A DNA stretch of 64,000 nucleotides from Massilia sp. CF038 (lineage in GTDB: Bacteria; Pseudomonadota; Gammaproteobacteria; Burkholderiales; Burkholderiaceae_D). How positions within the stretch are numbered: the stretch's first letter is position 1; the number at the start of each line of letters is the position of its first letter. Below the pieces are notes generated by a model, which was not told the origin of the DNA, searched no databases, and worked only from the letters and a program-made list of their open reading frames with translations. Location: contig NZ_FQWU01000007.1 of the NCBI RefSeq assembly GCF_900129765.1, positions 1-64,000 of the forward strand, read 5' to 3'. The translations under genes and the position numbers were made by a program. Below are positions 8,603 to 17,713 of this stretch, in pieces.

Positions 8603-9871
8603 ATGATCCGCGATACCTCTTCTCAAGATGCTGTGATCCAGGCCCCGCGCGGGCAAGCATTCAAGCGCCGCGCGCTGTTCGGCGGCGGCGCGCTGGCCGT
8701 GCTTGCATTGGCCTTTATGGCCGTCGCGGGCTGGCGTTCAAGCGAGGCATCGGTCAACGGCGCACGCTTGCGCATTGCCGAGGTCACGCGCGGCACCCTG
8801 GTGCGCGACGCCGCCGTCAATGGCCGCATCGTCGCTGCCGTCAGCCCCACGCTGTACTCCACCGCGCCCTCGACGGTCACCCTGAAAGTGGCTGCGGGCG
8901 ACACCGTCAAGCGCGGTCAGGTCCTGGCCGTGCTGGAGTCGCCCGACCTGTCGGACGCGCTGAAACGCGAGCAGTCCAGCTACCAGCAGCTGGAAGCGGA
9001 AGTGGCACGCCAGCAGATCCTGGCGCGCAAGCAGAAGCTGCTGGCCCAGCGCGAAGCCGACACCGCCGAAATCGACCGCCTGTCGGCCCAGCGCACGCTG
9101 GAACGCTACCAGGCCGTGGCCAACGAAGGCGTGATCGCCAAGATCGACTTCCAGAAAGCCAAGGATGCCGTGGCCTCGGCCGAGATCCGCGCGCGCCACG
9201 CCGCCAAGGCTGCCGCCCTCGAGGGCGACGACGTGGGCCTGGCCCTCAAGACCAAGGTCAATGAACTGGACCGCCAGCGCCTGTCCATGGCCAACGCCCA
9301 GCGCCGCGTGGACGAATTGAGCGTGCGCGCGCCGGTGGACGGCTTCATCGGCACGCTGTCAGTGCAGAACCGCAGCGTGGTGGCGGCCAACACCGCGCTT
9401 ATGACGCTGGTCGATCTGTCGCGCCTTGAGGTCGAGCTGGAAGTACCGGAAAGCTATGTGGCCGACATGGGCCTGGGCATGAGCGCCGAAATCCAGCTGG
9501 GCGCCGCCACCGCAACCGGCAAACTCTCGGCGCTGTCGCCGGAAGTGGTGCGCAACCAGGTGCTGGCACGGGTGCGCTTTGACGGCGCCCAGCCCAAGGG
9601 TTTGCGCCAGAGCCAGCGCGTGACGGCGCGGCTGCTGATCGAAGAAAAACCAAACGTGATGCTGGTGGCGCGCGGACCGTTTGTGGAATCCGAAGGCGGC
9701 CGCTTTGCCTACGTGGTGCGCGACGGCGTGGCCGTGCGCACCCCGATCACGCTGGGCGCGACCAGCGTCGGCAGCGTTGAAATTCTGTCCGGCGTCCAGC
9801 CGGGCGACAAGCTTGTCATTGCAGGCACCGACACGTTTGCCAATGCGGCGCGCGTCTCCATCAATAAATAA
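8603..9871 (+). CDS. Periplasmic adaptor of an ABC exporter (MacA/HlyD type)
   Basis: 422 residues. It has a single membrane-spanning segment at about residues 27-45 (ALFGGGALAVLALAFMAVAG). A split biotinyl-lipoyl domain flanks a long alpha-helical hairpin (about residues 115-220, rich in Gln, Glu, Arg and Ala). A beta-barrel and a C-terminal membrane-proximal domain follow. This is the membrane-fusion protein architecture that links an inner-membrane pump to an outer-membrane channel. ATG 8603 is chosen because the predicted sigma-54 start lies just upstream; extending further would place the promoter inside the gene. First gene of the adaptor-ATPase-permease-permease operon. No TolC-like gene is nearby, so the channel must be encoded elsewhere. 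Confidence 0.85.
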   Translation: MIRDTSSQDAVIQAPRGQAFKRRALFGGGALAVLALAFMAVAGWRSSEASVNGARLRIAEVTRGTLVRDAAVNGRIVAAVSPTLYSTAPSTVTLKVAAGDTVKRGQVLAVLESPDLSDALKREQSSYQQLEAEVARQQILARKQKLLAQREADTAEIDRLSAQRTLERYQAVANEGVIAKIDFQKAKDAVASAEIRARHAAKAAALEGDDVGLALKTKVNELDRQRLSMANAQRRVDELSVRAPVDGFIGTLSVQNRSVVAANTALMTLVDLSRLEVELEVPESYVADMGLGMSAEIQLGAATATGKLSALSPEVVRNQVLARVRFDGAQPKGLRQSQRVTARLLIEEKPNVMLVARGPFVESEGGRFAYVVRDGVAVRTPITLGATSVGSVEILSGVQPGDKLVIAGTDTFANAARVSINK

Positions 9872-9891
9872 AACTACCGAAAGGACCTTCC

Positions 9892-10614
<723 letters not shown>

Positions 10615-10624
10615 GGAGAGCGCG

Positions 10625-11935
10625 ATGTTCCAGTATTACTTCATGCTCGGGCTGCGCAGCCTGCGCCGTAACCCCGCGCTGACCGCCTTGATGGTGCTCA
10701 CGCTGGCCATTGGCGTGGCAGCGAGCATTTCGACTCTGACCATTTTGCAGGTCATGTCGGGCAATCCCATTCCGCACAAGAGCGACCGCCTGTTCGTGCC
10801 CGTGCTGGACGTCGGTCCCGTGGAAGGCTATACGCCAGGCGAAGAGCCGAACGACTTCCAGATGAGCTATACCGAAGCGTCCAATTTCCTCAAAAGCGGC
10901 CAGGGCGAGCGGCGCACGGCGATCTTTGGCATATCCGCCCCGATCGAGCCTGCCCGCACCGACATTGGCGTATTTCCCGCCAACGGCCTGGCGCTCACCA
11001 GCGATTTCTTCAGCATGTTCGAGGCGCCCTTCCGGCACGGCCAGAGCTGGACCGAAGCAGAAGACAAAGCAGGCGCGCAAGTGGTGGTACTCAGCCGCGC
11101 CATCGCTGAAAAACTGTATGGCAATGCCAGCCCGGTCGGCCAGCGCATGACCATCATGAGCCAGCAATTCCAGATCGTCGGGGTGCTGGACACCTGGGCC
11201 CCGCTGCCGCGCTATTACCGCTTGATCGGCGCCAGCGCCTTTGGTGACGGCGACGAATTGTTCATTCCTTTTTCCACCGCCATCCGCCTGGAAGCGAACC
11301 CGCAGGGGAACATGAACTGCAGCGCCAACCGCGACCCTGGCTTTGCCGGGATCCTGGCCTCGAACTGTACCTGGATCCAGGTCTGGTTCGAAACCAAAAC
11401 CGCCGCCGAACGTGCGCAACTGCAAACCTACATCGACAGCTACGCCAGCGAGCAGCGCAAGCTTGGGCGCATGAAGCGCAATTCACCCAACAAGCTGTAT
11501 GACGTGCAGGAGTGGCTGGTAAAAATGAAGGTGGTCAGCAATGACAGCCGTCTGTCGGCCTGGCTGGCGTTTGGTTTCCTGCTGCTTTGCCTGGTCAATA
11601 CAATCGGTCTGCTGCTGGCCAAGTTTTCGGTGCGCGCATCGGAAGTGGGCATTCGGCGTGCACTGGGCGCGTCGCGGCGCGAGATTTTCCGTCAGTTCCT
11701 GGTCGAGAGCGCGGTCGTGGGTCTGGCCGGCGGCTTGCTTGGCCTGGTGCTGGCACTGGGGGCGCTGGCCCTGATCGCGATGCAGTCCAAGCAGATGGCG
11801 ACCATCGCGCACATGGACTGGACCATGCTGATATTTACCTTTGTGATGTCGGTGTTTGCCGCCATCGTGGCGGGCCTGCTGCCAACCTGGCGTGCCTGCC
11901 AGGTCACACCGGCCATCCAGCTCAAATCACAGTAA
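10625..11935 (+). CDS. ABC exporter permease 1 (FtsX/MacB type)
   Basis: 436 residues. It has one N-terminal transmembrane helix (about residues 18-42), a large periplasmic MacB-PCD-like domain, then three C-terminal transmembrane helices. The conserved SEVGIRRALGASRREIFRQF segment couples to the ATPase. The periplasmic part contains a short Cys-containing insert (MNCSANRDP ... ASNCTW) with two cysteines that could form a disulfide. ATG 10625 follows GAGGAG at good spacing; the frame is open further upstream but overlaps the ATPase gene. It probably forms a heterodimer with the second permease. Confidence 0.85.
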   Translation: MFQYYFMLGLRSLRRNPALTALMVLTLAIGVAASISTLTILQVMSGNPIPHKSDRLFVPVLDVGPVEGYTPGEEPNDFQMSYTEASNFLKSGQGERRTAIFGISAPIEPARTDIGVFPANGLALTSDFFSMFEAPFRHGQSWTEAEDKAGAQVVVLSRAIAEKLYGNASPVGQRMTIMSQQFQIVGVLDTWAPLPRYYRLIGASAFGDGDELFIPFSTAIRLEANPQGNMNCSANRDPGFAGILASNCTWIQVWFETKTAAERAQLQTYIDSYASEQRKLGRMKRNSPNKLYDVQEWLVKMKVVSNDSRLSAWLAFGFLLLCLVNTIGLLLAKFSVRASEVGIRRALGASRREIFRQFLVESAVVGLAGGLLGLVLALGALALIAMQSKQMATIAHMDWTMLIFTFVMSVFAAIVAGLLPTWRACQVTPAIQLKSQ

Positions 11936-11947
11936 GCGGAGAACACG

Positions 11948-13180
11948 ATGCATCCTATTCTTTCTGCGCTGTTGCGCAACAAGACCGGCGCGATTCTGGT
12001 GGCGGTGCAGGTGGCCATCAGCCTGGCGATCCTGGCCAACGCCCTGCACATTGTGAATGTGCGCCAGGGCGTGGCCGCCCGGCCGAGCGGCCTGGTGGAC
12101 GAAGTGTCCACCTTTAACATCAGCACGCGCTGGCTGCGCAAGGAAAACGCGGCCTTCGACCTGGCCGTGCAAAAGCGCGAGACGGCGCTGCTGCGCGCCA
12201 TTCCGGGCGTGCTTGGCGTGGCCAGCACCAACCAGATGCCGTTGTCCAATTCGGGCAGCAGCACCAGTGTGGCGATTGACCGCAAACAGGTCAACGAGTC
12301 CGCCAGCACGGCCATGTACGAAACCGGCGACTCCCTGGTGGCTGCATGGGGCCTGCGCCTGGTGCAAGGGCGCGACTTCACAGCGGCCGACGTCCTGGAA
12401 CTGGACATGGTGACCAGCACCGAGCAGCCCAAGACAGTGATCATCACCCAGGCGCTGGCTGACAAGCTATGGCCGGGCCAGGCCAGCGTGATTGGCAAGA
12501 CCATGTTGTTCGGCACGGGAGACACGGCTGACGCGACCCAGATCATCGGCGTTGTCGAGCGCCTGCAGTCGCCCTGGGCGCCGGTGGACGAGTCGGCCGA
12601 ATACTCGACCATTTTGCCGATGCGCAGTCTGGGCACCACGCCCGGCTCCTCGTACACCGTGCGCACGGAACCGGGTCAGCGCGACCGCATCATGAAAGAA
12701 GCCGAAGAAATCCTGCGCAAGGCAACCGCCACCCCGGTCATCATCAAGTCCAAAAGCACGAGCGAAGACCGCAAGCAGCGCTACCGCGCCGATGTGGCCT
12801 TGTCGTGGATGCTGATCACGGTCAGCGTTCTGCTGTTGATCATTACCGCCAGCGGCATTGTCGGCATGGCCAGCCTGTGGGTAACCCAGCGCCGCAAGCA
12901 AATCGGCGTGCGCCGTGCGCTGGGCGCGCGGCGGGCAGACATTCTGCGCTACTTCATTTCCGAAAACGTCATGATCACCAGCCTGGGCGTCGCCAGCGGC
13001 GTGCTGCTGGCGGTGGGCCTCAATCAGCTCCTGGTCAGCAAGCTGGAAATGGCGCGCCTGCCCCTGCCCTACCTGATTGGCGGGGGCGCCGTGTTCTACC
13101 TGCTCGGCGTCGTCGCGGTGTATGGCCCCGCATGGAAAGCGGCGACCATCTCGCCCGCGCTGGCGACCCGCAGCGCATGA
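11948..13180 (+). CDS. ABC exporter permease 2 (FtsX/MacB type)
   Basis: 410 residues with the same layout as permease 1: an N-terminal helix, a periplasmic domain and three C-terminal helices including RRKQIGVRRALGARRADILRYF. The two permeases clearly differ in sequence, especially in the periplasmic domain, so they look like the halves of a heterodimeric pump rather than a recent duplication. Only 12 bases separate them. A GC-rich hairpin and the two-component genes follow. Confidence 0.85.
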   Translation: MHPILSALLRNKTGAILVAVQVAISLAILANALHIVNVRQGVAARPSGLVDEVSTFNISTRWLRKENAAFDLAVQKRETALLRAIPGVLGVASTNQMPLSNSGSSTSVAIDRKQVNESASTAMYETGDSLVAAWGLRLVQGRDFTAADVLELDMVTSTEQPKTVIITQALADKLWPGQASVIGKTMLFGTGDTADATQIIGVVERLQSPWAPVDESAEYSTILPMRSLGTTPGSSYTVRTEPGQRDRIMKEAEEILRKATATPVIIKSKSTSEDRKQRYRADVALSWMLITVSVLLLIITASGIVGMASLWVTQRRKQIGVRRALGARRADILRYFISENVMITSLGVASGVLLAVGLNQLLVSKLEMARLPLPYLIGGGAVFYLLGVVAVYGPAWKAATISPALATRSA

Positions 13181-13189
13181 CGGCAATAG

Positions 13190-13209
13190 GCCGGGGCAAG
13201 GGCCCCGGC
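13190..13209 (+). promoter_or_regulatory. Hairpin between exporter operon and regulator gene
   Basis: Perfect 8-base inverted repeat GCCGGGGC / GCCCCGGC with loop AAGG, 9 bases after the permease stop. No T-run follows, so it is more likely a partial terminator or an mRNA-stabilising element. Readthrough would let the regulator genes be co-transcribed with the exporter. Confidence 0.5.
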
Positions 13210-13238
13210 ATGCCTCGCTCAATGCTATGCTAGCGCCC

Positions 13239-14570
13239 ATGCCAACCGTATTGATAATTGACGACAACGCCGCGGTCGCGATCGCCCTCGAAGTCCTGTT
13301 CTCGCTGCACGATATCGATGCCGTGCGCGCCGCCTCGCCCGAAGAAGGGCTGGCGATCCTGGGAAAAACCCCGATCGACCTGGTCATCCAGGACATGAAC
13401 TTCACCGCCGACACCACCTCGGGCGAAGAAGGCACCGCGCTGTTTCGCCAGATCCGCGCCCTGTATCCCGATCTGCCGGTGATTCTGCTCACGGCCTGGA
13501 CCCACCTGGATGCGGCGGTGGACCTGGTCAAGTCCGGCGCGGCCGACTATCTGTCCAAGCCCTGGAAAGACGACCGCCTGATCGCCACCGTGACCAACCT
13601 GATCGAACTGGGTCAGGCCAATCGCGCACTGGCCCAGCACGCACAGCGCGAACGGCGCCAGCGGCGCGACCTGGAACAAGGCTTCGATCTGCGCGGCATG
13701 GTGTGGCAGGATCCCGCCACCGAACGCATCTTGCATCTGGCCTGCCAGGTTGCACGCGCCGACGTGCCGGTGCTGATCAGTGGTCCCAATGGGACCGGCA
13801 AGGAGCGCATTGCCGAGATCATCCAGGCCAATTCGGCCGTCCGTAACGGTCCCTTCGTGGTCCTGAACTGCGGCGCCCTGCCAGCCGAACTGATTGAAGC
13901 GGAGCTGTTTGGCGCCGATGCCGGTGCCTACACCGGCGCGTCCAAGGCACGCGAAGGCAAGTTCGAAGCTGCCGACGGCGGCACCCTGTTCCTCGACGAA
14001 ATCGGCAACCTGCCCCTGGCCGGTCAGATGAAGCTGTTGCGGGTACTGGAAACGGGCCGCTTCGAGCGGTTGGGATCGAACCGCGAGCGCCAGGTCAAAG
14101 TGCGCGTGATCAGCGCCACCAACGCCGACCTGGGCGCCATGATCCGCGCCGGCACCTTCCGCGAAGACCTGTTCTACCGCCTGAACGTGATCGAACTGCG
14201 GCTGCCGCCCCTGTCCGCGCGGCCAGCCGACATTTTGCCGCTGGCGGGCAGCTTCCTGGCGCCCGGCAAGCGGCTGGACCACTGTGCCCAGGCCGCCCTG
14301 CTGGCCCATGCCTGGCCGGGCAATGTACGTGAACTCAAAAACGTGATGGCGCGCGCCAGCCTGCTGGCGGCGGGCGACGCCATCAAGGCGACCGACCTCG
14401 GTTTGCCGCTCGCCGCCGTGGCCAGCACCGAGGCTGAGCCGGACCGCGACGCCATCGTCCAGGCACTGGCGCGCGCCCATGGCGTGGTGGCCCAGGCAGC
14501 GGCCGAACTGGGCTTGTCGCGCCAGGCGCTGTACCGGCGCATGGAACGGCTGGGCATCGCGCGGCCCTGA
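13239..14570 (+). CDS. NtrC-family sigma-54-dependent response regulator
   Basis: 443 residues. The receiver domain (1-125) has phosphoacceptor Asp52 in VIQDMNF. The AAA+ domain has Walker A GPNGTGKE at 182-189 and the sigma-54 contact loop GAYTGA at 229-234 (Tyr for the usual Phe, a known variant). Walker B is TLFLDEIGNL. The C-terminal Fis-type helix-turn-helix is AAAELGLSRQALYRRMERLG. All three parts needed for a phosphorylation-controlled enhancer-binding activator are present. ATG 13239 gives MPTVLIIDD; ATG 13227 is an alternative adding four residues. It sits behind an operon with a sigma-54 promoter, which is its likely target. The kinase gene overlaps its stop codon (TGATG). Confidence 0.92.
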   Translation: MPTVLIIDDNAAVAIALEVLFSLHDIDAVRAASPEEGLAILGKTPIDLVIQDMNFTADTTSGEEGTALFRQIRALYPDLPVILLTAWTHLDAAVDLVKSGAADYLSKPWKDDRLIATVTNLIELGQANRALAQHAQRERRQRRDLEQGFDLRGMVWQDPATERILHLACQVARADVPVLISGPNGTGKERIAEIIQANSAVRNGPFVVLNCGALPAELIEAELFGADAGAYTGASKAREGKFEAADGGTLFLDEIGNLPLAGQMKLLRVLETGRFERLGSNRERQVKVRVISATNADLGAMIRAGTFREDLFYRLNVIELRLPPLSARPADILPLAGSFLAPGKRLDHCAQAALLAHAWPGNVRELKNVMARASLLAAGDAIKATDLGLPLAAVASTEAEPDRDAIVQALARAHGVVAQAAAELGLSRQALYRRMERLGIARP

Positions 14571-15889
14571 TGGCGATGCGCCTGTCGCTGGTAACACGCT
14601 GGACGGCACTGGTGGCCACGCTGCTCGCAATGGGCATTGTGATGGCGCTGGTGCTCAATCACTTTTTACCAGCGCGTCCGCTGCTGGTCGGCGCCATTTG
14701 CCTTGCCCTGGTGGTGCCGATTGCGGCGATCACCATGCGCGCGCAGATTCAGCCAATTCTGTCGCTGTTTCGCGCGCTGGAGGGCACCGTCACCAGCTAC
14801 AAGGATGGCGATTTTTCCTTCAGCCTGCACTGGCCGCAGAACGACGAGCTGGCCGATCTGGTTCGTGCCCATAACGCGCTGGGCCACGTGCTGCGCGAAC
14901 AGCGCCTGGCGCTGGTGCAGCGCGAACTTCTGCTCGACACCATGGTTCAAAATACGCCCGTGGCCATGCTGCTGGTGGGCGATGCAGCCATTGTGTACGC
15001 CAATGTGGCGGCGCGCCAGCTGCTCAACCAGGGCCGCCGGCTGGAAGGTCACGCCCTCGAAGAAATCGTCGCCCAGTCCTCGCCCGCGCTGGAGGAGGCA
15101 CTCGCCCGTGGCGGCGACGGCTTGTTCACCGCCGGCGACAGCGAGGACGAAGAGGTGTACCACCTGGCGCGCCGCAGCTTCATGCTCAACGGGCGCCGGC
15201 ACGAACTGCTGCTGCTGCGCCAGCTGACCCAGGAACTGCGCCGCCAGGAAGTGCAGACCTGGAAAAAAGTCATCCGCGTGATCAGCCATGAACTGAACAA
15301 TTCGCTCGCGCCGCTGACTTCCCTGGCCCATTCTGGTGCCGAGCTGGTCAGGCGGGGCCAGACCGAGCGCCTGCCGCAAATCCTGGAAACCATCGAAGAG
15401 CGTACCCGTCACCTGGAAACCTTCATCCTTGGCTACGCGCGCTTTGCCAAGCTGCCGACCCCGCGCGTGGAAGCTTGCGACTGGACGGTATTCACCCAGC
15501 GGCTGGCGGCCGAGGTGTCGTTCCGCCTGGCCGCGCCGTTGCCGGCCGAAGCCGTCCATTTTGATCCGGCCCAGATGGAACAGGCCCTGCTCAACCTGCT
15601 CAAGAATGCACACGAATCGGGCTCGCCGCCAGACGAAGTGGAATTGCACATCAAGGCCGCAATGGGCATGCTGCGCATCGAAGTGATGGACCGCGGCCAG
15701 GGCATGAACGACGCTGTGCTGACCAATGCGCTAGTCCCCTTCTATTCGACCAAGCGCGCCGGCACCGGTCTGGGCCTGGCGCTGGCCCGCGAAATCGCCG
15801 AAGCGCACGGTGGCCGCATTACGCTGGGCAACCGCGATGGCGGCGGTCTGATGGTCACCATGATCCTGCCTTTGGTGCCAACGCTGTAA
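14570..15889 (+). CDS. NtrY-like sensor histidine kinase
   Basis: 439 residues. Two closely spaced transmembrane helices (about 12-52) leave almost no periplasmic loop. A HAMP-like linker, a PAS domain (about 115-215), a dimerisation domain with His240 in VISHELNNSLAPL, and an ATPase domain with LLNLLKNAHESG and GTGLGLALAREIAEAHGG follow. The short external loop suggests it senses within the membrane or cytoplasm. Its ATG overlaps the regulator stop by one base, so the two proteins are almost certainly partners. Confidence 0.9.
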   Translation: MAMRLSLVTRWTALVATLLAMGIVMALVLNHFLPARPLLVGAICLALVVPIAAITMRAQIQPILSLFRALEGTVTSYKDGDFSFSLHWPQNDELADLVRAHNALGHVLREQRLALVQRELLLDTMVQNTPVAMLLVGDAAIVYANVAARQLLNQGRRLEGHALEEIVAQSSPALEEALARGGDGLFTAGDSEDEEVYHLARRSFMLNGRRHELLLLRQLTQELRRQEVQTWKKVIRVISHELNNSLAPLTSLAHSGAELVRRGQTERLPQILETIEERTRHLETFILGYARFAKLPTPRVEACDWTVFTQRLAAEVSFRLAAPLPAEAVHFDPAQMEQALLNLLKNAHESGSPPDEVELHIKAAMGMLRIEVMDRGQGMNDAVLTNALVPFYSTKRAGTGLGLALAREIAEAHGGRITLGNRDGGGLMVTMILPLVPTL

Positions 15890-15899
15890 AATTCGGACC

Positions 15900-16667
15900 A
15901 TGTCCGATTCCTCTTCCCGCTTTTCCGCCCCTGGCTATCCGCCCGCCACCACCACGGAATACCAGGGCGTGCGCTCTTTGCACCTTGGTACCTCCTGGGT
16001 GCAGGGCGCGATGCGTCTTTCCAAGCCCGACAATATCGAGCTGGAATACGTGCAGATGATGATGATGTGGATGCTGTTTCTGGACAAGCCACGCCACATC
16101 GTCCAGCTGGGACTGGGCAGTGCCGCGCTGACCAAATTCAGCTACCACCGTTTCCCTTCCGCCAAAGTCACCGTCGCCGAACTCAATCCCAATGTAATCG
16201 CCATCTGCCGCGCCATGTTCGGCCTGCCGTCCAACGACGAGCGGCTCGATGTGCGAGAAATGGACGCGATGGACTTCGTTCTCGATGCGCGCAACCACAA
16301 CAGCGTCGATGTGCTGCAGGTCGACCTGTACGACGAAGAAGCGCGCGGCCCGGTACTCGATTCGCCCGAGTTCTACCAGGCCTGCTTTGACTGCCTGAGC
16401 GAGAATGGCATCATGACCACCAATGTGTTTGGCGACTTTTCCAACTACGACAAGAACCTGCAGAACATGGAACTGGTGTTTGATGCGGTGGTGTGGCTGC
16501 CCGAAGTCCATGACGCGAACATCGTTGTGGTTGCGTTCAAGACGGCGCCGCAAATTGACTTCAGCGTTCTGTACGAGCGTGCCGGCATGATCAAAAAGAG
16601 CATGAATCTGCCCGCGAAAAAATGGGTGAATGGGCTCAAGTCGTGGATGCAGGATCACCACGAATGA
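15900..16667 (+). CDS. Spermidine synthase-like (SpeE-fold) protein
   Basis: 255 residues with the Rossmann-like methyltransferase fold of polyamine aminopropyltransferases: VQLGLGSAALTKF (nucleotide-binding loop), VTVAELNPNVIAIC, and VDVLQVDLYDEEARGP where the catalytic DLYD block lies. It lacks the N-terminal beta-strand domain of true spermidine synthases, as do many orphan SpeE-like proteins whose substrates are unknown. It starts 10 bases after the histidine kinase stop, so it may be in the same transcript. A true aminopropyltransferase activity is not established. Confidence 0.75.
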   Translation: MSDSSSRFSAPGYPPATTTEYQGVRSLHLGTSWVQGAMRLSKPDNIELEYVQMMMMWMLFLDKPRHIVQLGLGSAALTKFSYHRFPSAKVTVAELNPNVIAICRAMFGLPSNDERLDVREMDAMDFVLDARNHNSVDVLQVDLYDEEARGPVLDSPEFYQACFDCLSENGIMTTNVFGDFSNYDKNLQNMELVFDAVVWLPEVHDANIVVVAFKTAPQIDFSVLYERAGMIKKSMNLPAKKWVNGLKSWMQDHHE

Positions 16668-17691
16668 GTTCCGGCGCGAGCCTGAAATGGGCCGTCGCCT
16701 CCAGCGCCATCACCGAAATTTTCCAGCACGCGGGCTTCACGCCGCGCTGTGGCCTTGGCCACTCGGGCACCGCAAGACTGAAATCGGCGTGCGCACAGCC
16801 GCGCGCAAGCGTCGCCTCAATCCGGTGCGCCCATATCAGCCGCGCCGCGGCATGCCCGTTGCGGGGGGCCATCTGGACCTGCCCTACCTGAATCTGAACG
16901 AAAATCTGCTCTACCTGCGGTTCACAACGCATCCCCAGGGGAGGCTGGAAATGCAAGCGCCCCTTGAACTGCCCTGGCGCTGAAGGAATAATTTCGAGTA
17001 AAGGTGTGCCCAGCCGCTGACGGGTGCGCAGCTTGCGCCACCCCGTCCTGGCCAGCGTCATCGCAATGGCGAGCAAGCCAAACACCACCAGTGTCCAGGC
17101 CGAACCCTCGCCCAACGCCAGCAATACCGTGGCAAGGCATGCCATCGGCCATGTCCACAGATTCATGATGACAGCAAATACGGCCAGCACGCGGCTGTTG
17201 TCTGGATCGGCCCGCAGCAGGCGGCCGCGCGCCGGGACGGTGAGGTCATCGCTGCGCCCGATGGCGGCGGCAACCGCAAGCGTGGGAAAGCCAGTGGCGA
17301 GCGCGAAAAGCAGCAACAGCAGCCAGTCGAACTGCCGTGTCAGCACGTTCTGCCGGGGGGTGTTTGGGTCGAACCAGACAGGGATGGTCGTACCGGTCTG
17401 AATGGCCCTGCCTGCGATATCAGCACTTGCCTCGATCCGACGCCCGTCTGCCTCGTAATGGTAGTGAATCGTGCTGCGATACACCGCGCCGCGTCTGCCG
17501 GGCACAGTGTAGTGCTCCACTTGCTGAACCTGTGCCTGCGCCGGCAGATACGTCAGCGTGCCCCACAAGCCCCATAGCTGGGCCGCCAACGCGTATGACG
17601 CGATCAAGCCAAAGATCGCGACCAACAGGCCAACAGCCATGGCAAAAGGACGGTTACGGGTCGTCGCGGGGCGCAGTGTCGGAGTGGTCAT
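16636..17691 (-). CDS. DUF3592-type membrane protein
   Basis: 351 residues. An N-terminal helix (about 16-38) is followed by a DUF3592-like domain (YTVPGRRGAVYRSTIHYHYEADGRR, VWFDPNTPRQN) and three more hydrophobic segments (around 115-130 and 165-215). A soluble tail follows, containing FSLAVPEWPRPQ and ACWKISVMALEATAHFRLAPELI. The tail resembles the C-terminal domain of longer DUF3592 proteins but is shorter, and its middle is poorly conserved by eye, so drift or an internal indel is possible. It starts 22 bases after the upstream membrane protein of the long operon and may be its last gene. It overlaps the convergent SpeE-like gene by 32 bases. Confidence 0.65.
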   Translation of the reverse strand: MTTPTLRPATTRNRPFAMAVGLLVAIFGLIASYALAAQLWGLWGTLTYLPAQAQVQQVEHYTVPGRRGAVYRSTIHYHYEADGRRIEASADIAGRAIQTGTTIPVWFDPNTPRQNVLTRQFDWLLLLLFALATGFPTLAVAAAIGRSDDLTVPARGRLLRADPDNSRVLAVFAVIMNLWTWPMACLATVLLALGEGSAWTLVVFGLLAIAMTLARTGWRKLRTRQRLGTPLLEIIPSAPGQFKGRLHFQPPLGMRCEPQVEQIFVQIQVGQVQMAPRNGHAAARLIWAHRIEATLARGCAHADFSLAVPEWPRPQRGVKPACWKISVMALEATAHFRLAPELIRGDPASTT

Positions 17692-17713
17692 ACCACTATT
17701 TTACAGGCTGGCC

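Noticed and set aside
16664-16891. Small plus-strand frame overlapping the SpeE-like stop
   Set aside because: The start overlap is suggestive, but the protein is Ala/Arg/Cys-rich without any pattern, and the opposite DUF3592 frame reads better.
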